This document shows positions 16,022-25,389 of a DNA stretch of 64,000 nucleotides, piece by piece. Origin of the DNA: an uncultured Bacteroidia bacterium (GTDB taxonomy: Bacteria; Bacteroidota; Bacteroidia; Bacteroidales; F082). The translations under genes and the position numbers were made by a program. The stretch is taken from the NCBI GenBank assembly GCA_902769875.1, contig CACXQV010000003.1:29134-93133 (forward strand), written 5' to 3'. The notes under the pieces are model-generated. The model ran no database searches. It saw only the letters and a program-made list of their open reading frames with translations, and was not told the DNA's origin. Each line of letters begins with the position of its first letter. The stretch's first letter is position 1.

Positions 16022-17015
16022 TCGGAACCTGAGGAACATAAGCTGGATATGGGTCGGCTTATTGATGGTTTTCTGCTCGTGCCACCAACAGCCCCCGAAA
16101 ATCGTCCTCCAAGGCTTGGCCCAAGGTTCCTATTACGCCATCACTTATTTCGACGAGGAAGGGCGCAATTTCCAGCACGAAATCGATTCCATTTTCCACG
16201 CCGTCGATATGTCGGTCAATCTTTGGGTGGATAGCTCCATCATCTCGAAAGTCAATCGGAATGAGGAAGCTGCGCCCGACCAAATCTTCATCGACAACTT
16301 CAACATTGCGCAAGAGGCCGCCCGACTTTCCAATGGCTATTTCGATCCCACCATCTCCCCTCTCGTGGCAGCTTGGGGTTTCAGTTACAAAACCGGCGAC
16401 AACATCACACCGTCATTAATCGACAGCCTGAAACAATTGGTCGACTATCGGAAAATCCGAATCGAAAACGGCAAAGTCGTGAAGGAAAATCCCACCATAC
16501 AAATAGATTTCAACGCCATAGCCCAAGGCTACACTTCTGATTTGATTGCACAGTTTTTGGAAAGCCGAGGCATCACCAACTTCTTGGTCGACACAGGCGG
16601 CGAGATTATGGCTCGTGGCGGCAAGCCCAATGGCCAGCCATGGATTGTAGGCATCGAGAAGCCAGCCGAAAACTGGGATTCGGAGCAGGTGGTGCAAACC
16701 CGCGTGGCCTTACGCGACAAAGGTTTGGTCACTTCGGGCAGCACCCGCAAGTATGTGGAGCGCGACGGCAAACGCTATTCCCACAACTTGGATCCGACGA
16801 CAGGCTATCCCGTGGAGCATAATGTGCTGAGCGTTACCGTCTTGGCCGAAAGCTCCGTTTGGGCCGATGCCATAGCTTCCATCTGTATGGTGATGGGTTT
16901 GGAGAAGTCGCTGCCGCTCATCGAAAGCATGGACGGCGTGGAAGCCTATTACATTTTCGAGAACGAAAAAAACGAGTTGGAGACCTTCGCCACAGAAGGT
17001 TTCGTCACCCTATAA
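15969..17015 (+). CDS. apbE: FAD:protein FMN transferase (ApbE), lipoprotein
   Basis: ApbE attaches FMN to Ser/Thr of Na+-NQR and RNF subunits at the outer face of the membrane. Motifs: VNLWVDSSIISKVNR, FDPTISPLV, IDFNAIAQGYTSD, FLVDTGGEIMARG, and the metal-binding SHNLDPTTGYPVEHN. A lipoprotein-type end (WVGLLMVFCSC) suggests membrane anchoring. The start is unsure. The only in-frame ATGs before the lipobox are 15861, inside a GGGAC array, and 15969, inside a palindromic element. I give 15969, but a non-ATG start nearer 16020-16050 is possible; the repeats have eroded the original 5' end. Confidence 0.9.
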   Translation: MKRGFEIPNPISAGLQIRRNLRNISWIWVGLLMVFCSCHQQPPKIVLQGLAQGSYYAITYFDEEGRNFQHEIDSIFHAVDMSVNLWVDSSIISKVNRNEEAAPDQIFIDNFNIAQEAARLSNGYFDPTISPLVAAWGFSYKTGDNITPSLIDSLKQLVDYRKIRIENGKVVKENPTIQIDFNAIAQGYTSDLIAQFLESRGITNFLVDTGGEIMARGGKPNGQPWIVGIEKPAENWDSEQVVQTRVALRDKGLVTSGSTRKYVERDGKRYSHNLDPTTGYPVEHNVLSVTVLAESSVWADAIASICMVMGLEKSLPLIESMDGVEAYYIFENEKNELETFATEGFVTL

Positions 17016-17025
17016 CCCCAAACCA

Positions 17026-17571
17026 ATGGTCATCCTATTCAACAAGCCCTACGGAGTATTAAGCCAATTCACCCCCGAAGCGGGGCATCGCGCACTCAAC
17101 GAATTCGGATTCCCTGCCGGGGTATATGCCGCAGGGAGGTTGGATCATGACAGCGAAGGGGCCTTACTGCTCACCGACGAAGGGAAGCTCATCAAGAAAC
17201 TGCTCGACCCGAAGTTTGAGCACCCGCGCACCTATCTTGCGCAGGTTGACGGGCAAATCACCCCAGAGGCCATACGCCAGTTGGCCAAGGGCGTGACCAT
17301 CAAAGGGTACCATACCCGCCCGTGCAAGGCGGAGATGGTGAATGCGCCAAAAGGTTTATGGGACAGGGTGCCGCCCATCCGCTATCGCGCTGCCATACCC
17401 ACCAGTTGGGTGCGTCTCACCCTCATCGAAGGCAAGAACCGACAAGTGCGGCACATGACGGCAGCGGTAGGCTTTCCGACACTGAGGCTCATCAGGACAA
17501 AAATTGGAAACGTCGCGTTGGACGGGCTCCAACCCGGCGAGTGGCGCATAGTGACTGATCGGGTGATTTGA
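17026..17571 (+). CDS. pseudouridine synthase, RluE/RsuA family
   Basis: A 181-residue pseudouridine synthase without an S4 domain: MVILFNKPYGVLSQFTPEAG, the catalytic-Asp motif GRLDHDSEGALLLTDEG, the KTYLAQV-like strand RTYLAQVDG and the end EGKNRQVRHMTAAVGFPTLR with L.RTKIG. The compact size fits RluE, which modifies 23S rRNA (U2457 in E. coli). It lies ten bases after apbE and probably shares its transcript. Confidence 0.92.
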   Translation: MVILFNKPYGVLSQFTPEAGHRALNEFGFPAGVYAAGRLDHDSEGALLLTDEGKLIKKLLDPKFEHPRTYLAQVDGQITPEAIRQLAKGVTIKGYHTRPCKAEMVNAPKGLWDRVPPIRYRAAIPTSWVRLTLIEGKNRQVRHMTAAVGFPTLRLIRTKIGNVALDGLQPGEWRIVTDRVI

Positions 17572-17663
17572 AAGGCAAGACTTTTGTCCCAATGCTCATT
17601 TTCGTATGTTTTTGGTAGAAAGTTTTTGCAAAATTTTCTACCAAATTCAACTTTGACACAAAA

Positions 17664-17690
17664 AAACCGCCGATTAGCGGTTCTTTTTTG
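17664..17690 (-). terminator. terminator after tRNA-Lys
   Basis: On the minus strand a hairpin AACCGC-loop-GCGGTT is followed by a run of seven T. It lies directly beyond the tRNA 3' end. Confidence 0.7.
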
Positions 17691-17763
17691 TACTCCCGCA
17701 GGGGGTCGAACCCTGGACACCCTGATTAAGAGTCAGGTGCTCTACCAACTGAGCTACGGAAGC
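17691..17763 (-). tRNA. tRNA-Lys (CTT)
   Basis: The minus strand folds into a full cloverleaf: acceptor GCTTCCG with CGGGAGT, D-arm GCTC-AGTTGGTA-GAGC, anticodon stem CCTGA-TCAGG with loop CTCTTAA (anticodon CTT), T-arm CAGGGTTCGACCCCCTG and discriminator A. No CCA is encoded. The outermost acceptor pair is G-U. Confidence 0.95.
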
Positions 17764-17779
17764 ATCGTTTTTGTGGCTG

Positions 17780-17787
17780 CAAAATTA
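17780..17787 (-). promoter_or_regulatory. -7 box of tRNA-Lys
   Basis: CAAAATTA on the plus strand is TAATTTTG on the minus strand, 16 bp upstream of the tRNA. Confidence 0.6.
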
Positions 17788-17908
17788 CATACTTTTTCGA
17801 TACAACGGACAATTTTTACAAACTTTTTTCATCGCATCACCTAAAAATCTTCATATCAACCGATTACAAACCAACAAAAACAAGCGATTCGGCCAACCTA
17901 TGCTCATC

Positions 17909-18664
17909 TTAGTTAGAGAACCAATGCTTGAACTCGCCCACACGCGCCTTGCTGACGATGATTTTCTCAGGCGTTTCAACAACAAGGTTGATGGCCAGCT
18001 TGTTGCCGAACCACACCGAGACGTCCTTGATGGACTGGCGCGGCACGATGAACTGGCGGTTGGCGCGGAAAAACACATCAGGATCCAACTTGGCCATCAG
18101 GTCGTCCAACGTCTGGCTGATATAATACGTCTTCTGGTCGAGCGAGACAATCTTCACCGTCTTCGTGTCGATATAAATATAGGCGATGTTGCTCACGGGC
18201 AGCGGCACCAACTTGTCACGCTCAGGCAGCAGGAAGCAGCTCTTGTATTTCTTCTTTTCGCCCAAATGCAGCAGCAAAGCCTCCAACTTGCTCGATTCGA
18301 GGTTTCTCTCAACCAAGTTGTGATACTTCTGCATGGCGCGGGCCAATGCGTCCTTGCTGACAGGCTTCAGCAGATAGTCGATGCTGTTCACCTCGAAGGC
18401 CTGCAGTGCATATTCGTCGTAGGCCGTGGTGAAAATGACTGGGCAAGTGATGTTGACCTGTTCGAAAATGGTGAATGAGGAGCCGTCGGCCAAATGGATG
18501 TCCATAAAAATAAGGTCGGGCATGGGCTTGTTCTCAAGCCACTCCACCGATTCCTCAATGGTTTCAAGGATGCCGAGCACTTCCACCTCGGATTCCACTT
18601 CCTTCAAAACTTTTTTCAAGGCCTTGGCGGCCATGACCTCGTCTTCAATGATAAGTACTTTCAT
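17909..18664 (-). CDS. LytTR family response regulator
   Basis: A 251-residue two-component regulator. The receiver domain starts MKVLIIEDEVMAAKALKKVL and has the phospho-acceptor Asp in PDLIFMDIHLADGSS and the Lys in IDYLLKPVS. The LytTR DNA-binding domain covers about residues 145-245 (FLLPERDKLVPLPVSNIAYI, FFRANRQFIVPRQSI, VGEFKHWF). It follows its histidine kinase directly and is last in the efflux operon, so it probably controls that operon or a related envelope response. Confidence 0.93.
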   Translation of the reverse strand: MKVLIIEDEVMAAKALKKVLKEVESEVEVLGILETIEESVEWLENKPMPDLIFMDIHLADGSSFTIFEQVNITCPVIFTTAYDEYALQAFEVNSIDYLLKPVSKDALARAMQKYHNLVERNLESSKLEALLLHLGEKKKYKSCFLLPERDKLVPLPVSNIAYIYIDTKTVKIVSLDQKTYYISQTLDDLMAKLDPDVFFRANRQFIVPRQSIKDVSVWFGNKLAINLVVETPEKIIVSKARVGEFKHWFSN

Positions 18665-18666
18665 AG

Positions 18667-19764
18667 TCATTGTTCTTTTTCTTTGAGTGGCAAAGTTACT
18701 CTAAAAATCGTTCCATCATCAAAAATTTCGACATTTTCGTTCCATTTGATGCGATAACGTTCAACGAGGTTGGCCAACCCGATGCCGCTTCCTTCCTCGC
18801 TTTTGATTTTCGGCTGAATCTTGTTGCTGATTATCAAATGGTTGTCGTCGTCAGTAGCGATAAAAACCGTCAATGGCTGTTTCGACGAAATCACGTTGTG
18901 CTTGATGGCGTTTTCCACCAGCCCTTGGATGGAAAGGGGCAAAACGAGATAATGGTCGTATTTCTCGTGGTTGATGTGATGGTCGAAAACGAGGTTGTCG
19001 CCATACCGCATCTTCATCATCACGCAATAGGAGCGTGTGCATGTCAACTCATCGGCCAAGGTCGACACCTCCTTGTTCTGCAAAGAGGAACGCAACACCA
19101 CCGAAAGCTGCTGGACAAAATCCTCGGCCTTGTCGACATCCATATCAATGAGCGACTTCAGCGTGTTCAGCGAATTGAAGAGGAAATGCGGATCCATCTG
19201 GTTTTTCAAGGCTTCGTAGCGCGAGTTGAGGTTCTCGGCACGAAGGGTTTCGTTTTCGACGGCAGCCAGATTCTCAAGATACATCGAGCGCAAAAGATAA
19301 CTGATCATGATGGGAAGGATAATCATCGGCATGTCACCCAACCAGCATCTGTAAATGTGGCCAAAAGACAATCCCGGCTGAAACCCCGGAGGTGGTGTTG
19401 GAGGCGCCCAAAACACATGGTTCAGCAAGGTAATCAACGTACTGATTACCAGACCAATCAACACGGAACCTACTATATTTGCCATCACCTCATCGCGCTT
19501 CAACTTGAACGGATAGCCCAAAGCAACCCGCTCATAAAGGAACAAAAGGAAGGCCATGATAAAACTGAACACGATGTTGACCGAAACAATGACCCAATAA
19601 GGCGACCTGTACTCCACGGGAGAAATAATGGGCAACATAGGACGGCTGAAATAATGCTTGAGGATAAACAGCACATAGAAACCAACCGTGATGGCAAGCG
19701 AGATGAACGCTATCCTCTTGATAGACAAATAATTGTTTACATTATTCTTTTCATTCTTATTCAT
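18667..19764 (-). CDS. sensor histidine kinase, LytS-like (His_kinase family)
   Basis: Four membrane spans fill the N-terminal half (for example FISLAITVGFYVLFILKHYF and PYWVIVSVNIVFSFIMAFLL). The His_kinase motif ALKNQMDPHFLFNSLNTLKS, with its phospho-accepting His, starts near residue 210. The ATPase N box is LVENAIKHNVI and the G box GIGLANLVERY. No periplasmic sensor domain is seen. The ATG at 19764 is chosen; it overlaps the upstream permease gene by eight bases. It pairs with the LytTR regulator that follows within two bases. Confidence 0.93.
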   Translation of the reverse strand: MNKNEKNNVNNYLSIKRIAFISLAITVGFYVLFILKHYFSRPMLPIISPVEYRSPYWVIVSVNIVFSFIMAFLLFLYERVALGYPFKLKRDEVMANIVGSVLIGLVISTLITLLNHVFWAPPTPPPGFQPGLSFGHIYRCWLGDMPMIILPIMISYLLRSMYLENLAAVENETLRAENLNSRYEALKNQMDPHFLFNSLNTLKSLIDMDVDKAEDFVQQLSVVLRSSLQNKEVSTLADELTCTRSYCVMMKMRYGDNLVFDHHINHEKYDHYLVLPLSIQGLVENAIKHNVISSKQPLTVFIATDDDNHLIISNKIQPKIKSEEGSGIGLANLVERYRIKWNENVEIFDDGTIFRVTLPLKEKEQ

Positions 19765-20977
19765 AGCGCAAAGCATTAATCGGGTCGGTGCGCGAGGCCT
19801 TCAGGGCTGGGAAGAATCCGGCGATGAGACCCAAAACGGCGCACGAAACAAACGAAATGACCATCCACAGCACATTGCCGACGTAGGGCAGCGACATGGC
19901 CATCGAAACCACGTATGACAGCAAAAGGCCCAACAAAAGGCCAATCACTCCACCTATCAAACTCAAAATCATGCTCTCAGTGAGGAACTGCATCAGAATG
20001 GCGGCATTTTTCGCGCCGATGGACATGCGCAGGCCGATTTCCTTGGTGCGCTCAGTCACGGTGACATACATGATGTTCATAATGCCAATGACACCCACTA
20101 ACAACGAAATCAGGGCGATGGCCACCAAAACCGTGGTGATCATTCCCGTCATCGACGACATCATTTCAAGCATTTCCTGCTGGGTTCGCACCTCGAAGTC
20201 GTCGTTGCCGCCTTCGGGTATCTTGTGCGAAGCGCGAAGGATGCTCTCGACTTCTTCCACGGCGGCTTCGGCCACGTTTTCAGACGCTGCCGAACACACA
20301 ATCTGCTGGATGTAATCGACGCCCAACATACGCTTTTGCACGGTGCTGTAAGGCATCACGACGAGGTCGTCTTGGTCCATGCCCATGCCGTTCTGTCCCT
20401 TTTCCTTCAGGGTTCCGATGACCTTAAAGGGCATGTTGCCTACACGGATGGTCTTGCCGATGGGGTCTTCGCCCTCGTCGAAAAGTTCTTTCACAATGGT
20501 TTGGCCTATCAAGCCGACCTTGGCATATTTCTTCACGTCCTCGGCGGTGAAGTTCACACCCGTTGCGATTTCGTATTTCCTGATTTCAAGATAATCGGGC
20601 GAGCCGCCATACACCGTGCCCGACCAGTTTTTGGAGCCGTTCACCAACTGTCCGCCGCTGTTCACCACGGGGCTTACCATCGTGATGTTTTTGGCGTTTT
20701 TGGCAATCAAATCGCAGTCTTTCACCTTGAGCGACTGCACATTGCCGGAGCCCAAACTCACGCCGCCACGCCTCTGGTTGGCACGCATCACCATGATGAG
20801 GTTGGTGCCCATATCTGAGAGTTGGTTGGCGGTGCTTTGCTTAAGCCCCTCGCCCAAATTGACCACCGCAATGACGGCAGCAATGCCGATGACAATGCCG
20901 AGCATGGAAAGGGCAGAGCGTGTCTTGTTGCGCAGCAGGGCTTTCGCCGAGATTCGTATGAGGTTGAGTATATCCAA
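19757..20977 (-). CDS. MacB-like ABC transporter permease
   Basis: A 406-residue permease of the MacB/FtsX type: first membrane span near residues 20-45 (ALSMLGIVIGIAAVIAVVNL), a large periplasmic MacB_PCD domain, and three C-terminal spans (MTGMITTVLVAIALISLLVG, TESMILSLIGGVIGLLLGLL, VISFVSCAVLGLIAGFFPAL) ending ASRTDPINALRYE. The reading frame begins with TTG; no ATG occurs before the first membrane span. The separate ATPase gene lies 28 bp upstream. Works with MacA and TolC for export from the periplasm. Confidence 0.92.
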   Translation of the reverse strand: MDILNLIRISAKALLRNKTRSALSMLGIVIGIAAVIAVVNLGEGLKQSTANQLSDMGTNLIMVMRANQRRGGVSLGSGNVQSLKVKDCDLIAKNAKNITMVSPVVNSGGQLVNGSKNWSGTVYGGSPDYLEIRKYEIATGVNFTAEDVKKYAKVGLIGQTIVKELFDEGEDPIGKTIRVGNMPFKVIGTLKEKGQNGMGMDQDDLVVMPYSTVQKRMLGVDYIQQIVCSAASENVAEAAVEEVESILRASHKIPEGGNDDFEVRTQQEMLEMMSSMTGMITTVLVAIALISLLVGVIGIMNIMYVTVTERTKEIGLRMSIGAKNAAILMQFLTESMILSLIGGVIGLLLGLLLSYVVSMAMSLPYVGNVLWMVISFVSCAVLGLIAGFFPALKASRTDPINALRYE

Positions 20978-21004
20978 TGTGAGTTGAGAGTTTAGAGTTT
21001 AGGG

Positions 21005-21754
<750 letters not shown>

Positions 21755-21765
21755 AGCGCCAATCC

Positions 21766-23013
21766 TTATTTCTTTTGCTGCTGGTTGCTGTTCTTGTTTC
21801 TTCCGGGTGGGCCGGGCATGAAGGGGTTTTCGCCTTTCTTCACTTCTTTTTCCTTGGCCACAAACTGCGCCGAAAGCACCACCGAATCGCCAGCCTTCAC
21901 ACCTTGTTCTATAATCTTATAAGCGCCATCGCTCATACCCACCTTGACAGGGCGCGGCATCATCTGGTCGCCGTTTTTCAGCCATACCATAGCTCCGTTT
22001 CGTGTTGCCTTCATTCCTTCATCTTGCATCTGAGGAGGTTCGGGGCGTTGGCCTTCAGGCTTTTCCGGCTTGCGCAAAGCCTTCAGCACCTGTTCGTCGG
22101 GCTTGAAATTGAACGCTTCGGCTGGCGCGGCCAAGCCCGTTTGCGCCTCGGTGACGATGGTCACACTGGCGGTCATGCCGGGGAAGAGTTTCTGGTCGGG
22201 ATTGGGCGCATCGATGATGACGGTATAGGTCACCACATTGCTCGTGGTGGTGGGTTTCATTCGGATTTGGTTGACGGTGCCATTGAAAATCTCGTCCATA
22301 TAGGCATCCACGGTGAAGGTCACTTTTTGTCCTTCCTTCACCTGCCCGATGTCCGCTTCGTCCACATCGGCTTCCACCTGCATCTTGGTCAGGTCGTTGG
22401 CTAGCGTGAACAAGGTGGGCGTGCTGAACGAGGCGGCCACCGTTTGGCCCACCTCAACGGCGCGGTCGAGCACGATGCCATCGATGGGCGAATAGATTTC
22501 GGCATAACCCAAATCCACCAAGGCTTGGTCGTAAGCAGCTTGCGCGTTTCTCTTGCTCATCTGCGCTTGGGTGTAGGTGTTTTGCGCGTCTTGGAAAGCG
22601 GCCAATGTGGCGGCGTTGGCCTCGTAGAGTTGCCTTGTGCGCTCAAAGGAGAGTTGGGCGTAATTGAGCTGGCTCTCAGCCGAGGTCAGGCTGGCTCTTG
22701 CGCGGCTAAGGCTTTGGTTGAGCGTCTGCTTGTCCAACTCAGCCATCAGTTGGCCTTTCTTGACCTGATCGTTGAAATCGACGTAGATCTTTTCCACCTT
22801 GCCCGACACCTGCGTACCGACCTCAACGGTTTCGACTGGCTCGATGGTGCCCGTGGCGGTGACGGTGTTCTCAACGGTGTATTCCCCTACGACATACGTG
22901 CGAATCACCAACTCCTTATTCACTGATTTCGTTGCATTTACAATCAGAATCGCTGCGATGGACACCGCAATGGTTCCGAGGATAACCAGCCAGATTTTTC
23001 TTTTCTTTTTCAT
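21766..23013 (-). CDS. MacA-like periplasmic adaptor subunit
   Basis: A 415-residue membrane-fusion protein. The N-terminal anchor is IWLVILGTIAVSIAAILIV. Next come the lipoyl half-motif GTQVSGKVEKIYVDFNDQVK, a coiled-coil hairpin (about 105-175) and the second lipoyl half YSPIDGIVLDRAVEVGQTVA. The C-terminal membrane-proximal domain carries a Pro/Glu-rich insert (RKPEKPEGQRPEPPQMQDEG). It bridges the ABC permease and TolC. Second gene of the operon. Confidence 0.93.
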   Translation of the reverse strand: MKKKRKIWLVILGTIAVSIAAILIVNATKSVNKELVIRTYVVGEYTVENTVTATGTIEPVETVEVGTQVSGKVEKIYVDFNDQVKKGQLMAELDKQTLNQSLSRARASLTSAESQLNYAQLSFERTRQLYEANAATLAAFQDAQNTYTQAQMSKRNAQAAYDQALVDLGYAEIYSPIDGIVLDRAVEVGQTVAASFSTPTLFTLANDLTKMQVEADVDEADIGQVKEGQKVTFTVDAYMDEIFNGTVNQIRMKPTTTSNVVTYTVIIDAPNPDQKLFPGMTASVTIVTEAQTGLAAPAEAFNFKPDEQVLKALRKPEKPEGQRPEPPQMQDEGMKATRNGAMVWLKNGDQMMPRPVKVGMSDGAYKIIEQGVKAGDSVVLSAQFVAKEKEVKKGENPFMPGPPGRNKNSNQQQKK

Positions 23014-23094
23014 TATTTATGGTTTTCAATGTTGTGTCGGCGTTTCGACAAGCTCAACGACCTTAGGCCCCTGAGCCCGCCGAAGGGCCAACTA
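23014..23094. repeat. extragenic CTTCGACAAGCTCA-type palindromic element
   Basis: The gap between macA and tolC holds TTTCGACAAGCTCAACGACC and, about 15 bp further, CCCTGAGCCCGCCGAAGGGCC. Together they are a diverged copy of the CCCTGAGCTTGTCGAAGGGC palindrome seen at 29438. Confidence 0.7.
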
Positions 23095-24393
23095 TTATAA
23101 TGTGATCTTCTTGCCCATATAAATATCCAAAATCTTGCGTTTCATCACCAATGAATACTTGTTCTGAATGAAAACATTAAGGGCGTTCAGGTAATTGTCC
23201 TGCTGTTGCAGCAGCTCAACTGTGGTAATACTACCGTATTGATACTGAATGTTATAAGCATCATAACTCTTGCCATACGCATTTTCGCGCACTTGGGATA
23301 CCTTGTACGCATTGTAGGCCGCGATGACGTCGCGATAGGCTTGCACAACGGTCTGCCTAACGCTCAGTTGGGTTTGCTCGTAGTCGAGTTGGGCTTGCTG
23401 CAAGGCGATTTGGCTCTTTTTCACGTTGGCTTTGGTGGCTCCACGGCTGTAGATGGGGATGCTCATCGAAACGCCCACCGACTCGGAAGGCTTGCCGTAC
23501 CAGCTATTGTTGCCGTCGCTGTCGAACGAAAGCACGCCCATTCCAACGTTGGCATTGGCCGAGATGGAGGGGAAATAGTTGCCTCGAGCCAAGTCGACGC
23601 TCTTCGCGGCAAGTCGGATGTCGTAGTCGCCCAAGCGCAAGTCGGGCAAATATTCCATGGCTATGATGACGGCTTCGTCTTCGGTGGGGAGGCTTGCTCT
23701 CAGGTCGTCGAGATTGTCGGTGTCGGGCGACACGATTTCCAAGTCGTCAGTCGGCTCCATCGAGAGCTTCACCTTCAAGTCGAGCAAGTTGTTCTCGATT
23801 TTGATGCGCGTGTCGACCACATTGTTTGAATCGCTATAGTATTGGGCCTCAAGCAGGAGCAAGTCGCTTTCGAGGATGGTGCCGACCTTGTGTTTCACCC
23901 GCCCTTGCTTCAGCTGCTCGCGGCTGGTGTTGAGCACTTCAAGCTGATATTTCAGCATTTCCTGATTGCCAAGGATGGTGAGGAAACTTTGCAGGATTTG
24001 GGTGGTCAACTGGTTGTCGTACTGTTCAAGCCTCACCTCGTTTCGCTCCACATTGAGGCGGTTCTGGTCGATGGTGTTGCTGATGTTGCCGCCTTGGTAA
24101 ATGGTCACCGAGGAGCCAACCCCCACATTGCCCGACACGCCCCAACCATTTTCGTTATTGTTGAAGTTTTCGCCAAACGAGGCACTCAGGTTGGGCAGGC
24201 GTTGTTGCTTCGACTGCTCGTAAGTGGCCTCCAACGACTCGCCCGTGAGCCCTAATGATTGGCGGTCGTAGCTGTTGGCGAAGGCGAACCTCAAGCAATC
24301 CTCCAACGTGAAACGGTAGGAATGATGCTCCTGAGCCTTGCCACAGCAAGCCAATAACGACATCAGAATCAGTAGTTTTATGCGCTTCTTCAT
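23095..24393 (-). CDS. TolC family outer-membrane efflux protein
   Basis: A 432-residue protein with a signal peptide (MKKRIKLLILMSLLACCGKA) and two OEP repeats rich in helical heptads: FTLEDCLRFAFANSYDRQSL, GTILESDLLLLEAQYYSDSN, MSIPIYSRGATKANVKKSQI and YGSITTVELLQQQDNYLNAL. It is the outer-membrane channel for the MacAB-like pump. The first gene of the six-gene operon. The ATG at 24393 is preferred over an upstream TTG. Confidence 0.94.
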   Translation of the reverse strand: MKKRIKLLILMSLLACCGKAQEHHSYRFTLEDCLRFAFANSYDRQSLGLTGESLEATYEQSKQQRLPNLSASFGENFNNNENGWGVSGNVGVGSSVTIYQGGNISNTIDQNRLNVERNEVRLEQYDNQLTTQILQSFLTILGNQEMLKYQLEVLNTSREQLKQGRVKHKVGTILESDLLLLEAQYYSDSNNVVDTRIKIENNLLDLKVKLSMEPTDDLEIVSPDTDNLDDLRASLPTEDEAVIIAMEYLPDLRLGDYDIRLAAKSVDLARGNYFPSISANANVGMGVLSFDSDGNNSWYGKPSESVGVSMSIPIYSRGATKANVKKSQIALQQAQLDYEQTQLSVRQTVVQAYRDVIAAYNAYKVSQVRENAYGKSYDAYNIQYQYGSITTVELLQQQDNYLNALNVFIQNKYSLVMKRKILDIYMGKKITL

Positions 24394-24415
24394 CAGCAAA
24401 ATGACTTTTTCGCGG

Positions 24416-24423
24416 CAAAGATA
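24416..24423 (-). promoter_or_regulatory. -7 box of the efflux/two-component operon
   Basis: CAAAGATA on the plus strand gives TATCTTTG on the minus strand, 22 bp before the tolC-like start. Confidence 0.6.
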
Positions 24424-24472
24424 GTCTTTTTCCTTTTTTCAAGCAAAAAATTGTTTTTTTTCAATTATTTCG

Positions 24473-24480
24473 TACATTTG
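24473..24480 (+). promoter_or_regulatory. promoter of the aquaporin gene
   Basis: TACATTTG (-7) at 24473 has a TTG at 24451-24453, 19 bp upstream, fitting the -33 element. The transcript would have a leader of about 80 bases. Confidence 0.65.
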
Positions 24481-24565
24481 CAGTGCTGCAAAGAACAAAT
24501 TTTGGCAGGCAATCGTCTTTTGAAACAATTTATTCAACTAATAACTCATTAAAAATTAAAAAGTT

Positions 24566-25294
24566 ATGAAAACTACCAACAAGTTTTTCGCCGAATTGTT
24601 CGGCACATTCGTTTTGGTTTTCGGAGGTTGCGGCACTGCACTCTTCGGACATGTCGGTTTCCTTGGCGTTTCCATCGCCTTTGGTCTCACTGTGATTGCC
24701 ATGGCCTACGGCATTGGCCACATTTCGGGTGCTCACCTCAACCCTGCCGTCAGTTTCGGCGTTTTCGTCAATGGCCGTATGAGTTTTAAGGAAATGCTTT
24801 GCTACTGGGTAGCCCAGTTTATCGGCGGCATCATTGCCGGAGCTTTGCTGCTCTGCATTTGGAATGCCATCGGTGGCGGTGCCACCGGAGTTTTTGCCGC
24901 CAACGGTTATGGCGAAGCCTTCCAGAAGGCTTGCGGCGGTCCCGACACGGGCTACCAAGCCATCTCCACGGGTGGCGCTTTCCTCGTTGAGTGCCTGCTG
25001 ACCTTCGTGTTCCTGATGGTCATCCTCGGCATCACCGACAGCCGCCACGCCAATGGCAAGTTCGGTGGTTTGGCCATCGGCCTCACCTTGGTGCTCATCC
25101 ACCTCATCAGCATCCCGCTGACCAACACTTCCGTCAACCCCGCCCGCTCGCTTGGCGTTGCCCTGTTCTCCAACACCAACGGCGTTTGGAGCGCTATGGG
25201 TCAGGTGTGGCTCTTCATCGTTGCCCCGCTCGTGGGCGCCTGCCTCGCCGGCCTCGCCTACAAGTGCCTTGGCGGCTGCGAAAAGAAAAACTAA
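24566..25294 (+). CDS. aqpZ: aquaporin, MIP family
   Basis: A 242-residue channel with six membrane spans and the two half-helix motifs, NPA in ISGAHLNPAVSFG (near residue 58) and NPA in NTSVNPARSLG (near 190). The Arg after the second NPA is part of the selectivity filter. The loop and filter pattern favour a water-specific AqpZ rather than a glycerol facilitator, with moderate certainty. It has its own promoter at 24473 and is a single-gene unit, followed by a hairpin at 25323. Confidence 0.92.
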   Translation: MKTTNKFFAELFGTFVLVFGGCGTALFGHVGFLGVSIAFGLTVIAMAYGIGHISGAHLNPAVSFGVFVNGRMSFKEMLCYWVAQFIGGIIAGALLLCIWNAIGGGATGVFAANGYGEAFQKACGGPDTGYQAISTGGAFLVECLLTFVFLMVILGITDSRHANGKFGGLAIGLTLVLIHLISIPLTNTSVNPARSLGVALFSNTNGVWSAMGQVWLFIVAPLVGACLAGLAYKCLGGCEKKN

Positions 25295-25322
25295 CCCGAT
25301 TATCGCTGCTTAACCATTAAAG

Positions 25323-25367
25323 AAAGCCGTTTCGTGCGCTGGTTACTCCGGCAAATGAAACGGCTTT
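25323..25367. terminator. long-loop hairpin after the aquaporin gene
   Basis: AAAGCCGTTTC (25323-25333) pairs perfectly with GAAACGGCTTT (25357-25367) across a 23-base loop. There is only a short T run after it, so it may be a weak terminator or an mRNA-stabilising end. Confidence 0.5.
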
Positions 25368-25389
25368 CCCAATTCAAACAATCCTATCT

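Noticed and set aside
18670-19779. 369-codon plus-strand open frame
   Set aside because: It mirrors the histidine kinase gene exactly and has no independent support.
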